The position numbers and the translations under genes are program-made. Below are positions 7,449-15,219 of a stretch of 64,000 nt of DNA, one piece after another. Source of the stretch: Opitutaceae bacterium (GTDB taxonomy: Bacteria > Verrucomicrobiota > Verrucomicrobiia > Opitutales > Opitutaceae); contig JANQRT010000003.1 in NCBI GenBank assembly GCA_028284385.1, positions 1-64,000 of the forward strand, in the 5' to 3' direction. The notes under the pieces are model-generated. The model was not told where the DNA came from and searched no databases. It saw only the letters and a program-made list of their open reading frames with translations. Each line of letters starts with the position of its first letter. Position 1 is the stretch's first letter.

Positions 7449-10154
7449 TCAAATCAAACTCTTCAAATCTTCTAGGCTGATCTTCGCATTGACCGCTTCG
7501 CTGGCTTCGAAGATGTCCTCTAGAAGCTTTCGTTTCGACTGCTGCAATTGTAGTACTTTTTCCTCTACGCTATCAGCTACGATTAGCTTGTAGCTTGTAA
7601 CTACTCGAGTCTGGCCGATGCGATGGGCTCTGTCCGTAGCCTGGGCTTCGACTGCGGGGTTCCACCAGGGATCGAAATGGACGACCGTATCGGCGGCGGT
7701 CAGGTTCAGGCCCGTTCCCCCTGCTTTGAGTGAGATGAGGAAAAGCGGGATGTCGTCGTCATCGTTGAAGCGGTCCACTTCGGCCATCCGATTTCTAGTC
7801 GATCCATCTATGTAGCAATAGGGAATTTCTTGAGCATCCAATTCTTCTTTCAGCAAGGAAAGAATGGATACGAATTGAGAAAACACCAGAATACGATGAT
7901 CGCCGTCCATGGCTTCCTGGAGAATTTCAAGAAAGCTTGCCAGTTTGGACGAAGTATCCGCGTCCGCCTGCTTGTCTACCAGCCTTGGGTCGCAGCAGAC
8001 TTGACGTAGTCTCAAGAGCTGCGTCAGCGTTTTCATTCGAATGGCTCCCTCGCTGGCTCCTTTTCTTTCCAAGTCGGAGATTTCGTTTTCCGCAGCTCTG
8101 CGAGTTTTTTCGTAGACCGACTTTTGTTCGGGTGTCATTTGAAGATAAACGACTTGTTCGATCTTTTCAGGCAGTTCTGGAGCTACACTTCGCTTGGACC
8201 GCCTTAGAATATAGGGCGCGGCTTGTTCCTGGATTCGTTTTTCATGCCAGCGGCGTTCCTCGCCTCGAGCTCCTGTTGGAATCGACTTCCAGCCACCTGG
8301 CATGATAAAGTCGAGCAACGACATCAAATCTTGAATACTGTTTTCGACAGGAGTACCGGTTAAAAGGATACGGCCGTTTGTTTGCAGCGAAGCGATAGCC
8401 TTGGCGTTTCTCGTTCGCCTATTCTTGATATGCTGAGCCTCGTCCCCAATGACGCAAAGAAATTCCTGAGAGGAGAAAAGCGATTCGTCCCTCAGGAGGG
8501 TGCCGTAGGAGGTGACGATTAGGTCATAGGCCAGAAAATCAGTCGGATCTTTAATCCGTTGCGACCCGTGGTTAACGAACACCTTAAGCTCTGGGCAGAA
8601 TTTTTCGGCTTCACGTCTCCAGTTTTCTACAAGCGACGCCGGGCACACGACGAGTGACGTTTCGATGGAAGCTGATATTTGGCTGAAGCCCCTTTGTCGT
8701 AAGCGAGGAACGCTCTTGGTTCGGTTTGGCTTGGATTTCAAACAGGCCAGCAAGGCTAGGGCCTGAAGCGTTTTTCCCAGACCCATTTCATCGGCCAGAA
8801 TTCCCCCGAGCTTGTGTTGAAAGAGATGATACAGCCAGGATACGCCAATTTTCTGGTAAGGTCTTAGCGTTTTCTCCAGGCCTTCGGGAAGGCTTGGAGC
8901 TTTTAGGCGAGAGAGGTCCTTGAGAGCTTCGCTTCGGGCTCGCCATGTTGCCGGCGGTTTGAAGTTCGGGTTGAGCGATGCTAGATCCTCCTCTGCTTGC
9001 GGGGCCTTGGCAAACGGGATTTTATAGCGGCCATTATGGAGGAGAGGCGCTTCCAGAGAATCGGTTAGCGAGCGTTCCAGTTTGTGCAGCTGATCGAGCC
9101 TGTTCTTTTTCAAGAGAAAGATTTTATCGTCCTTCTCGATGTAATGACTACCCGTATTCAGACTTTGATTGATCTCCTGGTCGGATGCTGAGCCTGCTTT
9201 TATGGATACATCGATGGCATAGCCATCTTTTTCTTCCTCGACATTGGTGCTGATGCGAGCGTCTCGGAGCGACTCCGTTCGTGACGAAAAGTTTTCGGTA
9301 AACTCCGCATGATAGCGGTCTTCCAGGTCTCCCCAAAATTCCCCGAGAAAATTCAGTGTCTTGTGACGGTCTCGCAGCCACCAGCGACGATTGGAGGGTT
9401 CGAGCTTGAAGCGATGAAACTCTAGAAGCTCGCGAATTTCGGCGTAATAAGGATGTTCGCGCGAGGGTAGTGAAATCGATAGGTAATGAGTCGAGCCGTC
9501 GATAGTCATCGGCGTTCCATCATAGGACCAATCCCTCTCTACTTCTGCTTCTTCATCTTCTATCCAATTCCGACTTTCCTCGTTTTCGAAGGAAGAAGAT
9601 GAAGCAGCAGCAGAAGAAGAAGAAGAAGAAGAAGAAGAGAGGGAAGAGGATATAACGAATTCGCTCACGCCCACTAGTTCACTTCCAATCCAGTCGATCG
9701 GTTCTTTCGTTCTATTTGCCCAGAAGAAGCATGGCTTCCCTGGCAGAGCCTCGATCAACTGAGACAGTTGTTCTTTGTTTAGTTTAAGAAAGGAAGCTAG
9801 CTTGCCTCCGCACCATTGCAGTAGTGAAAAAGCGGCTACTCGCTCTGAGTCATCCAGCTTTGCTAAGCTTTCGTGTGGGACTTTTTCCGGTGGGCTGATC
9901 GAGCCATCGGGCATCGCGATCTCTAGCTTGGTGGGAATCGCGTTTTTAGTCGTGCTAGCCTCGATATTGGGTGGTAGGATGATCCGAATCTGCATTTGCG
10001 AAAAATGGGAGGCTCGACATTTGCCACGTCGAAAGTCTGGGCAAGTACAATTTACCTGAGTCCTCTTCTGCTTCCGAATCTTACCTTGTCTTCGCTTGTA
10101 ATCTCCTTTGGAGCTTGATGTCTGACTGAGGGGAATCCCATCTTGGAAAAGCAA
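7449..10154 (-). CDS. SNF2-family DEAD/DEAH-box helicase with SWIM-like zinc motif
   Basis: The 901-residue protein has a complete SNF2 ATPase: Walker A in DEMGLGKT (455-462), motif II DEAQ (571-574), LLTGTPVENS near 597, and motif VI HRIGQTR near the C-terminus. Near the N-terminus CTCPDF (36-41) followed by C46 and H50 resembles the SWIM zinc motif but with CxxxH instead of CxH. A Ser-rich stretch (169-188) is encoded by a GAA/CTT microsatellite. The start shown is TTG and lies only 26 bases from the divergent gene; ATG at residue 53 (position 9998) is an alternative that would drop the zinc motif. Such proteins remodel protein-DNA complexes, often at stalled transcription or replication. 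Confidence 0.9.
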   Translation of the reverse strand: MLFQDGIPLSQTSSSKGDYKRRQGKIRKQKRTQVNCTCPDFRRGKCRASHFSQMQIRIILPPNIEASTTKNAIPTKLEIAMPDGSISPPEKVPHESLAKLDDSERVAAFSLLQWCGGKLASFLKLNKEQLSQLIEALPGKPCFFWANRTKEPIDWIGSELVGVSEFVISSSLSSSSSSSSSAAASSSSFENEESRNWIEDEEAEVERDWSYDGTPMTIDGSTHYLSISLPSREHPYYAEIRELLEFHRFKLEPSNRRWWLRDRHKTLNFLGEFWGDLEDRYHAEFTENFSSRTESLRDARISTNVEEEKDGYAIDVSIKAGSASDQEINQSLNTGSHYIEKDDKIFLLKKNRLDQLHKLERSLTDSLEAPLLHNGRYKIPFAKAPQAEEDLASLNPNFKPPATWRARSEALKDLSRLKAPSLPEGLEKTLRPYQKIGVSWLYHLFQHKLGGILADEMGLGKTLQALALLACLKSKPNRTKSVPRLRQRGFSQISASIETSLVVCPASLVENWRREAEKFCPELKVFVNHGSQRIKDPTDFLAYDLIVTSYGTLLRDESLFSSQEFLCVIGDEAQHIKNRRTRNAKAIASLQTNGRILLTGTPVENSIQDLMSLLDFIMPGGWKSIPTGARGEERRWHEKRIQEQAAPYILRRSKRSVAPELPEKIEQVVYLQMTPEQKSVYEKTRRAAENEISDLERKGASEGAIRMKTLTQLLRLRQVCCDPRLVDKQADADTSSKLASFLEILQEAMDGDHRILVFSQFVSILSLLKEELDAQEIPYCYIDGSTRNRMAEVDRFNDDDDIPLFLISLKAGGTGLNLTAADTVVHFDPWWNPAVEAQATDRAHRIGQTRVVTSYKLIVADSVEEKVLQLQQSKRKLLEDIFEASEAVNAKISLEDLKSLI
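9613..9638. repeat. GAA trinucleotide microsatellite
   Basis: About nine tandem AGA/GAA triplets lie inside the SNF2 helicase gene and encode a poly-Ser tract on the minus strand. Because the unit is three bases, slippage would lengthen or shorten the linker without breaking the frame. Confidence 0.85.
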
Positions 10155-10180
10155 GGCGAATCCGGTAGAAATCGAGTGTC

Positions 10181-10990
10181 ATGAAATGTATACAAAGCTT
10201 TGGATTTCTTTTCTTCATTCTGGCCTCTTTTCTTCCATTGCTTGGAGAAAGGCGATTTGAGAAATTAGCAACCACTTTCAGGGTTCCTGAAGCTAGGCAG
10301 GGAGTGGCTGTCGACGAGCGGTTTTTGTATGTGATTTCCAATCACGCTATTGGCAAGTACGATAAAACGACTTTCGAGAAAGTCGATGACTGGGAATGCC
10401 CGGAAGGGGAGCCTCTTATCCATCTGAACGCCGGGATTGTTCTAGATGGACTGCTCTATTGCGCCCACTCCAATTATCCGGGTGTTCCTATGACCAGTTC
10501 TGTCGAGATCTGGGATCCGGATACGCTTGAGCATGTGGATTCCCATAGTTTCGGCATTTTGCATGGATCCCTTACCTGGATGGATCGTAAGGATGGCTTT
10601 TGGTATGTTTGCTTCGCCCACTACAACAATCGAGCCAAGGAGCCCAATCGTGATCCTTCCTGGACCACGCTTGTTAAATTCGACAACCAGTGGAGGCGGC
10701 TTGAAGGCTGGGTTTTCCCTTCAAACGTCGTCGAAGCGTTTGGCGACTACAGCAGTTCGGGAGGAGCATTTGGACCTGACGGTCGACTCTACGTCACGGG
10801 GCACGACCATCAAAAGCTCTACGTTCTGGAATTTCCAGAGGGTGGCTCTACTTTGGTTTATCGTGGAAACATCGACATTAGAGCCGAAGGCCAGGCTTTC
10901 GCTTTTGATCCAGGCAATGCCTGGCGACTGTACTCCATTGTGAAACGGTATCGTCGGGTTGTTATTTCAGATCTGAAAGTCGCTGACTGA
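10181..10990 (+). CDS. Secreted beta-propeller-like protein of unknown function
   Basis: The 269-residue protein has a clear signal peptide (about residues 1-22, FGFLFFILASFLPLLG). The mature part has repeated blade-like pieces such as AVDERFLYVISNHAIGKYD, GIVLDGLLYCAHS and FGPDGRLYVTGHDHQKLYVLE, typical of an NHL/YVTN-like beta-propeller. I do not recognise a characterised family. Similar short secreted proteins are common in Verrucomicrobiota and Planctomycetota near sulfatase genes, so a role outside the cytoplasm is likely. It is divergent from the SNF2 gene and upstream of the SatD-like pair, separated by an AT-rich region. Confidence 0.75.
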   Translation: MKCIQSFGFLFFILASFLPLLGERRFEKLATTFRVPEARQGVAVDERFLYVISNHAIGKYDKTTFEKVDDWECPEGEPLIHLNAGIVLDGLLYCAHSNYPGVPMTSSVEIWDPDTLEHVDSHSFGILHGSLTWMDRKDGFWYVCFAHYNNRAKEPNRDPSWTTLVKFDNQWRRLEGWVFPSNVVEAFGDYSSSGGAFGPDGRLYVTGHDHQKLYVLEFPEGGSTLVYRGNIDIRAEGQAFAFDPGNAWRLYSIVKRYRRVVISDLKVAD

Positions 10991-11040
10991 TAAAGAGTTA
11001 GATTTATGATCCGGTTTTCATATTCTCTTCCCTGAATGGA

Positions 11041-11106
11041 ATAAATTGATTTAGATTTAAAATAAAATATCAATCTTTTTTGATTGATTTAAATAAATCA
11101 ATTTAT
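11041..11106. promoter_or_regulatory. AT-rich inverted repeats before the SatD-like gene
   Basis: A 13-base arm at 11041-11053 (ATAAATTGATTTA) is repeated as its exact complement at 11094-11106, and the second arm also takes part in a smaller hairpin centred near 11091. The block is almost free of G and C, in contrast to both neighbours. It ends 12 bases before the likely GTG start at 11119. It may be an operator or promoter for the pair that follows. Confidence 0.5.
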
Positions 11107-11118
11107 ATCAATTGTTCC

Positions 11119-11748
11119 GTGGAGTTAAATAGGCCATATTATCTGTTGCTGACCGACGTGAAGGGCTCGACTCGTCTGGCAGGTGAAGTTTGGGGAAGTC
11201 TAATAGAGCGACTGAAGGCTGAGGTAGGGGAGTTGACGGGTCGCTACAAGCCAGCGTTGGGGCTGTCGCTTAACTATGGGGATGAGGTAACGGGCTTTTT
11301 CGAGAAGCCGGCAGATCTTTACGCTATTGCTATAGCTCTGGGAGAGGCAGTTTATCCTGAGACTTTGATTCGTTTTGTGGCGGTTAAAGGTATGATTGGG
11401 GCGGCGAGTCAAAACATCTCGGAAGTGGGTGGTCCTGTTTTCAAGAAGGCGAGCGTTTTGATGGATCGGATCAAAAAGGAACGTCGCTACAGTCGTTGGT
11501 CGTTAGGAGTTTCTCAGGTGGATCGAGCTTTGGACGCCTTGAGCGAGAGCGCCCATTTTGTCCGCTCTAACATGACGCCCTATCAACGAGAGGTTTATCT
11601 TCTTTTAAAAGAGGGATTGAATCAGAGCCAGATTGCTGAAAGATTGGGAAAACAGCCCCAGTCCGTATCCGATGCCGTTAAGCGAGGAGGAGCAGAACGG
11701 GTAATCGAATGTGAAGAGGCCATTCAAAGCGTATTGAAAATACTATGA
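11119..11748 (+). CDS. SatD-family protein (cyclase-like N-domain plus C-terminal HTH)
   Basis: From the chosen GTG start the protein has 209 residues. Its N-terminus LLLTDVKGSTRLA recalls both SatD proteins and the FTDIxGST start of class III nucleotide cyclases. The C-terminal 50 residues (TPYQREVYLLLKEG, then SQIAERLGKQPQSVSDAVKRGG) form a LuxR/sigma-4-like helix-turn-helix. TTG at 11080 would extend it through the AT-rich repeat and is less likely. The next gene encodes a DUF3307-like membrane protein, the usual partner of SatD proteins. Function is not established; autoregulation through the HTH is an inference. The catalytic Asp pair of true cyclases is not clearly conserved. Confidence 0.75.
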   Translation: MELNRPYYLLLTDVKGSTRLAGEVWGSLIERLKAEVGELTGRYKPALGLSLNYGDEVTGFFEKPADLYAIAIALGEAVYPETLIRFVAVKGMIGAASQNISEVGGPVFKKASVLMDRIKKERRYSRWSLGVSQVDRALDALSESAHFVRSNMTPYQREVYLLLKEGLNQSQIAERLGKQPQSVSDAVKRGGAERVIECEEAIQSVLKIL

Positions 11749-11770
11749 CGGGATAGTTCCCTTTGGAATC

Positions 11771-12139
11771 GTGGAAGACCCCAGTTCGATCAGCTCTTTT
11801 TTGCGAAGTTCCGCCATCCTGACGGTAGCGTTCCTTGCCTCTTTTCTGCTAAGCACCTTCATTATCCGCTTTTGCATTCTGAAAAGGCTGACGCCTAGCG
11901 ATTCTCCAGCGAAAGGTAGCAAGGCGGTTGGATTCTGGATCGGCTTTTGCGAGACGCTTTTGATTTTTCTATTCGTAACCGCAGGGCAATATGGAGCTCT
12001 GGCCATCATTATGGGCGCCAAGGAGTTCGTGCGAAAGGAGAAGATCCAGGAAGACGCTTCCTACTATCTCCTTGGCACTCTAGTCAATTTGACTTTAGCG
12101 ATTCTTGCCGCGCGAATAGCGATGCATTTTATCGCTTAA
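11771..12139 (+). CDS. DUF3307-like small membrane protein
   Basis: This GTG-started 122-residue protein begins 22 bases after the SatD-like gene and has three hydrophobic segments (about 13-37, 52-78 and 101-121). The central sequence ending GQYGALAIIMGAKEFVR and the final LLGTLVNLTLAILAARI match the C-terminal half of DUF3307 membrane proteins, which are often encoded next to SatD. It lacks the N-terminal half of longer DUF3307 members. Its last 11 bases overlap, tail to tail, the opposing methyltransferase gene. Confidence 0.7.
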   Translation: MEDPSSISSFLRSSAILTVAFLASFLLSTFIIRFCILKRLTPSDSPAKGSKAVGFWIGFCETLLIFLFVTAGQYGALAIIMGAKEFVRKEKIQEDASYYLLGTLVNLTLAILAARIAMHFIA

Positions 12140-12938
12140 GGCGGAGCGGCTTTCCCCAAATAACGCGACCTTTCATTTTCATTGTCATCATTCTGTCAGG
12201 ACAATGCCTAACGATGACCTGTGTCAGTTTCCTGTCGCATTCCGCAGCGTCTGCCGGGTCCATTCGATCACGCGAGAAACCGTTTCTGGCGTGTACTGAT
12301 TCTATCCAATCTTCGATGCTCTGATTGAATTCAACGGGTTCGGTTTCCTTCATTCCCGTTTCTTGGAAAAGCCCCTGTTGTTGCAATTCGCTAGCGATCG
12401 TTGTCATGTCATAAGGTCGATAGTCTTTATTCATCGAGTATTGGCCTAAGATGGATCTTGTATCGGAATCCCAGACCGCTGGCAGGGTGACATCTTCTAA
12501 TATGGCAAGATGTCCTTGGTCATCCAATACATCTGCGAATTTCGGCATGACGACATCCCAATCCATCCAATGTAGGCTCGCCGCAGTTACGATCAGGCTA
12601 TAGGAAGGAGACAAGGGAGCTGTTTCAATAGGGCTGCATATCCAATTCAGTTTGGCACTGTCCCCTTTGGGCAACGTTCTTCCTTTCTCGATCATGTTTT
12701 CTGAGATGTCGATGGCGTCGACGGAATCTACGTGTTGTACCATTTCTCTAGCGACAAAGCCAGTGCCACAACCTCCATCCAGCACGTTCCATGGCTTTTT
12801 CAAGCCTTCAAGAAGCTTCATCAAGATATTGAACGTCTCTGTCGGATAATTGGGTCGAAACTGGTAGGCCTCCACCACGCTCTCGTCTTGGAAGATGCTG
12901 GCGTGCTTCGCTTCAAATTGCTTATGCTTTATGGTCAT
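12129..12938 (-). CDS. Class I SAM-dependent methyltransferase
   Basis: I chose ATG at 12938 (269 residues) because the longer open frame runs through the HIT gene in another phase, and this ATG lies 14 bases after the HIT stop. The SAM-binding motif is VLDGGCGTGFVA, with an acidic post-motif VDAIDISENMIEKG and the downstream VTAASLHWMDW, a pattern of UbiE/trans-aconitate-type methyltransferases. The substrate is not evident. It is the last gene of an FKBP-HIT-methyltransferase operon. Confidence 0.85.
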   Translation of the reverse strand: MTIKHKQFEAKHASIFQDESVVEAYQFRPNYPTETFNILMKLLEGLKKPWNVLDGGCGTGFVAREMVQHVDSVDAIDISENMIEKGRTLPKGDSAKLNWICSPIETAPLSPSYSLIVTAASLHWMDWDVVMPKFADVLDDQGHLAILEDVTLPAVWDSDTRSILGQYSMNKDYRPYDMTTIASELQQQGLFQETGMKETEPVEFNQSIEDWIESVHARNGFSRDRMDPADAAECDRKLTQVIVRHCPDRMMTMKMKGRVIWGKPLRLKR

Positions 12939-12952
12939 TCTCTCATTGGATT

Positions 12953-13369
12953 CTAAAGCTTGCTTCGGATTTTCGAGGCAATCGATTTTAGTCTTCCGAG
13001 ATCTACATCGAATTGCTTTTCCGGATACACTTGCAAGAGCTTGTCGCCATTCATCCTGGGATGAACATGAAAGTGTACATGTGGCACTTCTTGGAAAGCC
13101 GCTTCGCCATTGCTTTGCCAAATACTGAGTCCTTCTGGCTTTATTGATTCTCTGACAGCTTGAGACACTTTGACGATGCAAGCCATTAGGTCGTTGCCTT
13201 CTTCCTTTGGCATTGTATAAATATTTTCGATATGCTTTTTTGGCATCACCAGGACATGGCCCTCAATTGCTTGCCGAAGATCCATGATTGCCATGCTGAG
13301 GCTGGTTTCTAACAGCTTAACGGCTTCGACTTTGCCGTTTACGATATCACAGAATACGCATTTCCTCAT
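12953..13369 (-). CDS. HIT-family nucleotide hydrolase
   Basis: The 138-residue protein starts CVFCDIVNG, the zinc-binding start typical of HinT-like proteins, and carries the histidine-triad motif HVHFHVHPR near residue 97. HIT proteins hydrolyse purine nucleoside phosphoramidates or dinucleoside polyphosphates. It lies 13 bases after the FKBP stop codon and 14 bases before the methyltransferase start, so the three are very probably co-transcribed. Confidence 0.93.
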   Translation of the reverse strand: MRKCVFCDIVNGKVEAVKLLETSLSMAIMDLRQAIEGHVLVMPKKHIENIYTMPKEEGNDLMACIVKVSQAVRESIKPEGLSIWQSNGEAAFQEVPHVHFHVHPRMNGDKLLQVYPEKQFDVDLGRLKSIASKIRSKL

Positions 13370-13382
13370 GGCGATTAGTATC

Positions 13383-13895
13383 CTAGAAATCTACCAGCTC
13401 CACTTCAAAGGTCAGAATGGCATTGCCTGGAATGGCTCCAGGGAAACCGCTTTCTCCGTAGGCCAGTCGGGATGGAATGATGAGGGTGCGCTTCTCGCCT
13501 TTCTTCATGGAGAGGAAGGCCTCGTCCCAGCCGGAAATGACCCGCCCGGTGCCAACATTGAAGGCCAAAGGCCCACGATCGGCGGAGCTATCGAAAACGT
13601 GACCATCCCACAAGAGTCCCGTGTAATGAGCTTTAATCTGTTGTCCATGTGCAGGGGTCGTTTCGCCCTCGCCTTCTTGATTGACGATGTAGCAAAGGCC
13701 GGAAGCCGTCGTTTCCGCTATCGGATAACGCTCTTTGATTTTCTCAATCTGCTGCTCATGTAGACTTTTCGTTTCGACAGCTGGCGTCTCGACGACCACG
13801 TTTCCCTTCTCCTCAGGCGTTGGCGAACAGGAGATCAGGCCAATAATGACGATGGCCATTCCTAAGAGTTTGCATTTGATGAAAAAGTTTTTCAT
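13383..13895 (-). CDS. FKBP-type peptidyl-prolyl isomerase lipoprotein
   Basis: A lipoprotein signal ends in the lipobox GLISC (Cys at residue 23), followed by a short linker and an FKBP domain from about residue 60 to the end. Conserved FKBP features include YTGLLWDGHVFDSS, the VISGWDEAF segment and IPSRLAYGE. It should catalyse proline isomerisation during folding of envelope proteins from the periplasmic side of a membrane. It heads the operon with the HIT protein and methyltransferase and is divergent from the YgjP-like gene. Confidence 0.92.
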   Translation of the reverse strand: MKNFFIKCKLLGMAIVIIGLISCSPTPEEKGNVVVETPAVETKSLHEQQIEKIKERYPIAETTASGLCYIVNQEGEGETTPAHGQQIKAHYTGLLWDGHVFDSSADRGPLAFNVGTGRVISGWDEAFLSMKKGEKRTLIIPSRLAYGESGFPGAIPGNAILTFEVELVDF

Positions 13896-13966
13896 TAGAT
13901 GAGTCGTTTAATGGATAACTATTCGCTTTCTGTATTCGGTTTGCTTGGACTTGATGAACGGAAATT

Positions 13967-14644
13967 ATGCTGAAACGCAAGGACGTAGTTTTCAAGCGTC
14001 ATGCCAACGCTCGGCGCTACATTGCTAGAGTCAATAGCCAGGGACAAATTATCCTCACTCTTCCCAGGGGAGGAACCCAGCGAGACGCTCTTATTTTCGC
14101 CAACAGCCATTACCAATGGCTGATCGATGAAAAGCGGAAGGCTATTCGCCATCAATCGGAAAACGGTCGCCTTTCTGCTGGTGGGGACATCTGGTTTCGA
14201 GGAGAACGCTGTACATTAGAAGTAGTTAAAGACTGGGGACGACCAGTCTTGCGATTTGGCGATCAGGCTTTGCTGATCGCTGATGCCGAAATGGATCTTG
14301 CTCGACCGCTGGCTCGGCATTTAAGAAACTTGGCCAAGAAGGAATTTCCGGTTAAGGCGCGACGCTTCGCGGAAAACCTGAATCTATCCTTCTCGCGAGT
14401 GGCTATCCGCGATCAGCAGACACGTTGGGGATCCTGTTCTTCAACGGGAACCATTTCGCTTAACTGGCGATTGATCATGGCGCCACCCGAAGCCTGCGAC
14501 TATATAGTCATGCATGAATTGCTTCATCTGAAGGAAATGAATCATTCCCATCGATTTTGGCGGCTTGTCCGGGAGGCTTGTCCTAACTACAAGCGCCACG
14601 AAGAATGGCTAGATGCCCATCAGCATGAACTAGCATGGGGGTAG
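13967..14644 (+). CDS. YgjP-like (DUF45/M48-type) metallopeptidase domain protein
   Basis: The 225-residue protein matches the YgjP-like family: an N-terminal beta-rich part, the conserved TRWGSCSSTGTISLNWRL segment near residue 152, and the zinc motif HELLHLKEMNHSHRFW near residue 188. The HExxH-like metal site suggests hydrolase activity; peptidase action is assumed from the fold, and an E. coli relative has been linked to nucleoside triphosphate hydrolysis. It is a single gene. Confidence 0.87.
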   Translation: MLKRKDVVFKRHANARRYIARVNSQGQIILTLPRGGTQRDALIFANSHYQWLIDEKRKAIRHQSENGRLSAGGDIWFRGERCTLEVVKDWGRPVLRFGDQALLIADAEMDLARPLARHLRNLAKKEFPVKARRFAENLNLSFSRVAIRDQQTRWGSCSSTGTISLNWRLIMAPPEACDYIVMHELLHLKEMNHSHRFWRLVREACPNYKRHEEWLDAHQHELAWG

Positions 14645-14680
14645 GATATTTGAAGCACTCGCACCATTTGGGATGGACGC

Positions 14681-14712
14681 AAAAAAGCCAGATTCGCAAA
14701 CCGGAATCTGGC
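14681..14712 (-). terminator. Intrinsic terminator of the 78-aa gene
   Basis: The minus strand reads a perfect 9-bp stem (GCCAGATTC with GAATCTGGC, 14687-14712) with an 8-base loop, followed by six T residues. It lies 38 bases after the stop codon of the small gene. Confidence 0.9.
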
Positions 14713-14749
14713 GAAAAGCTGTATTGGATTTGGGCCTACGCTGAGTGTA

Positions 14750-14986
14750 TTAGATGGCGCAAGCCTCGCAGCTCGAAATGGCCAACAGGTATTCGTCAAG
14801 GCTTACCATAGCTTCGGATACGACGCGAGGCATGTAGTCTCCTTTGTCGAGGCGTCGTTGGGCGTGCAAAATCAGATCTAACACAGGATCCATATCGATT
14901 TCTTCATAGCGCGGGTCGTCCATCTGAACCTTGATGTAGGTCTCAAGGTCTCTGAGGGTCAATTGCGAGTCAATGCAGAGTGTCAT
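14750..14986 (-). CDS. Small acidic protein with C-terminal CxxC tail, unknown
   Basis: The start at 14986 is fixed by an unusually strong Shine-Dalgarno sequence (AAGGAGGA, 6 bases before the ATG), rare among the genes here. The product has 78 residues, is acidic and mostly helical, and ends SSCEACAI, giving a Cys-x-x-Cys at residues 73 and 76. I do not recognise the family. With its own terminator and 230 bases of upstream DNA it is an independent, probably well expressed unit between the YgjP-like gene and parC. A longer frame back to 15055 exists but ignores the ribosome site. Confidence 0.7.
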   Translation of the reverse strand: MTLCIDSQLTLRDLETYIKVQMDDPRYEEIDMDPVLDLILHAQRRLDKGDYMPRVVSEAMVSLDEYLLAISSCEACAI

Positions 14987-15219
14987 GATGTCCTCCTTCC
15001 TGTTGTTGCCTGTAGCCGCTATTGGCTTCTTCCCCTTTATCGGCATATCCCTCATAATCGTAAGCGTTTTGACAGTTAAAGAACCGTGAAGTTCGTCTTT
15101 TGTGATCGAAAAGCCGTTCTTATCTTCTCTATCTAATCCCTCCGTTACATGATCATATACGCTGATTCTCGATGATCCGGTTTCAGTTTTAAGGTATTAT
15201 TCGATAGGTAGTTAGAAAT

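Noticed and set aside
9598..9650. Possible CRISPR-like or structural repeat
   Set aside because: It is a simple trinucleotide tract within the SNF2 coding sequence, with no spacers.
12939..13181. N-terminal extension of the methyltransferase frame by 81 codons
   Set aside because: It overlaps most of the HIT gene in another phase; the HIT sequence is clearly coding there.
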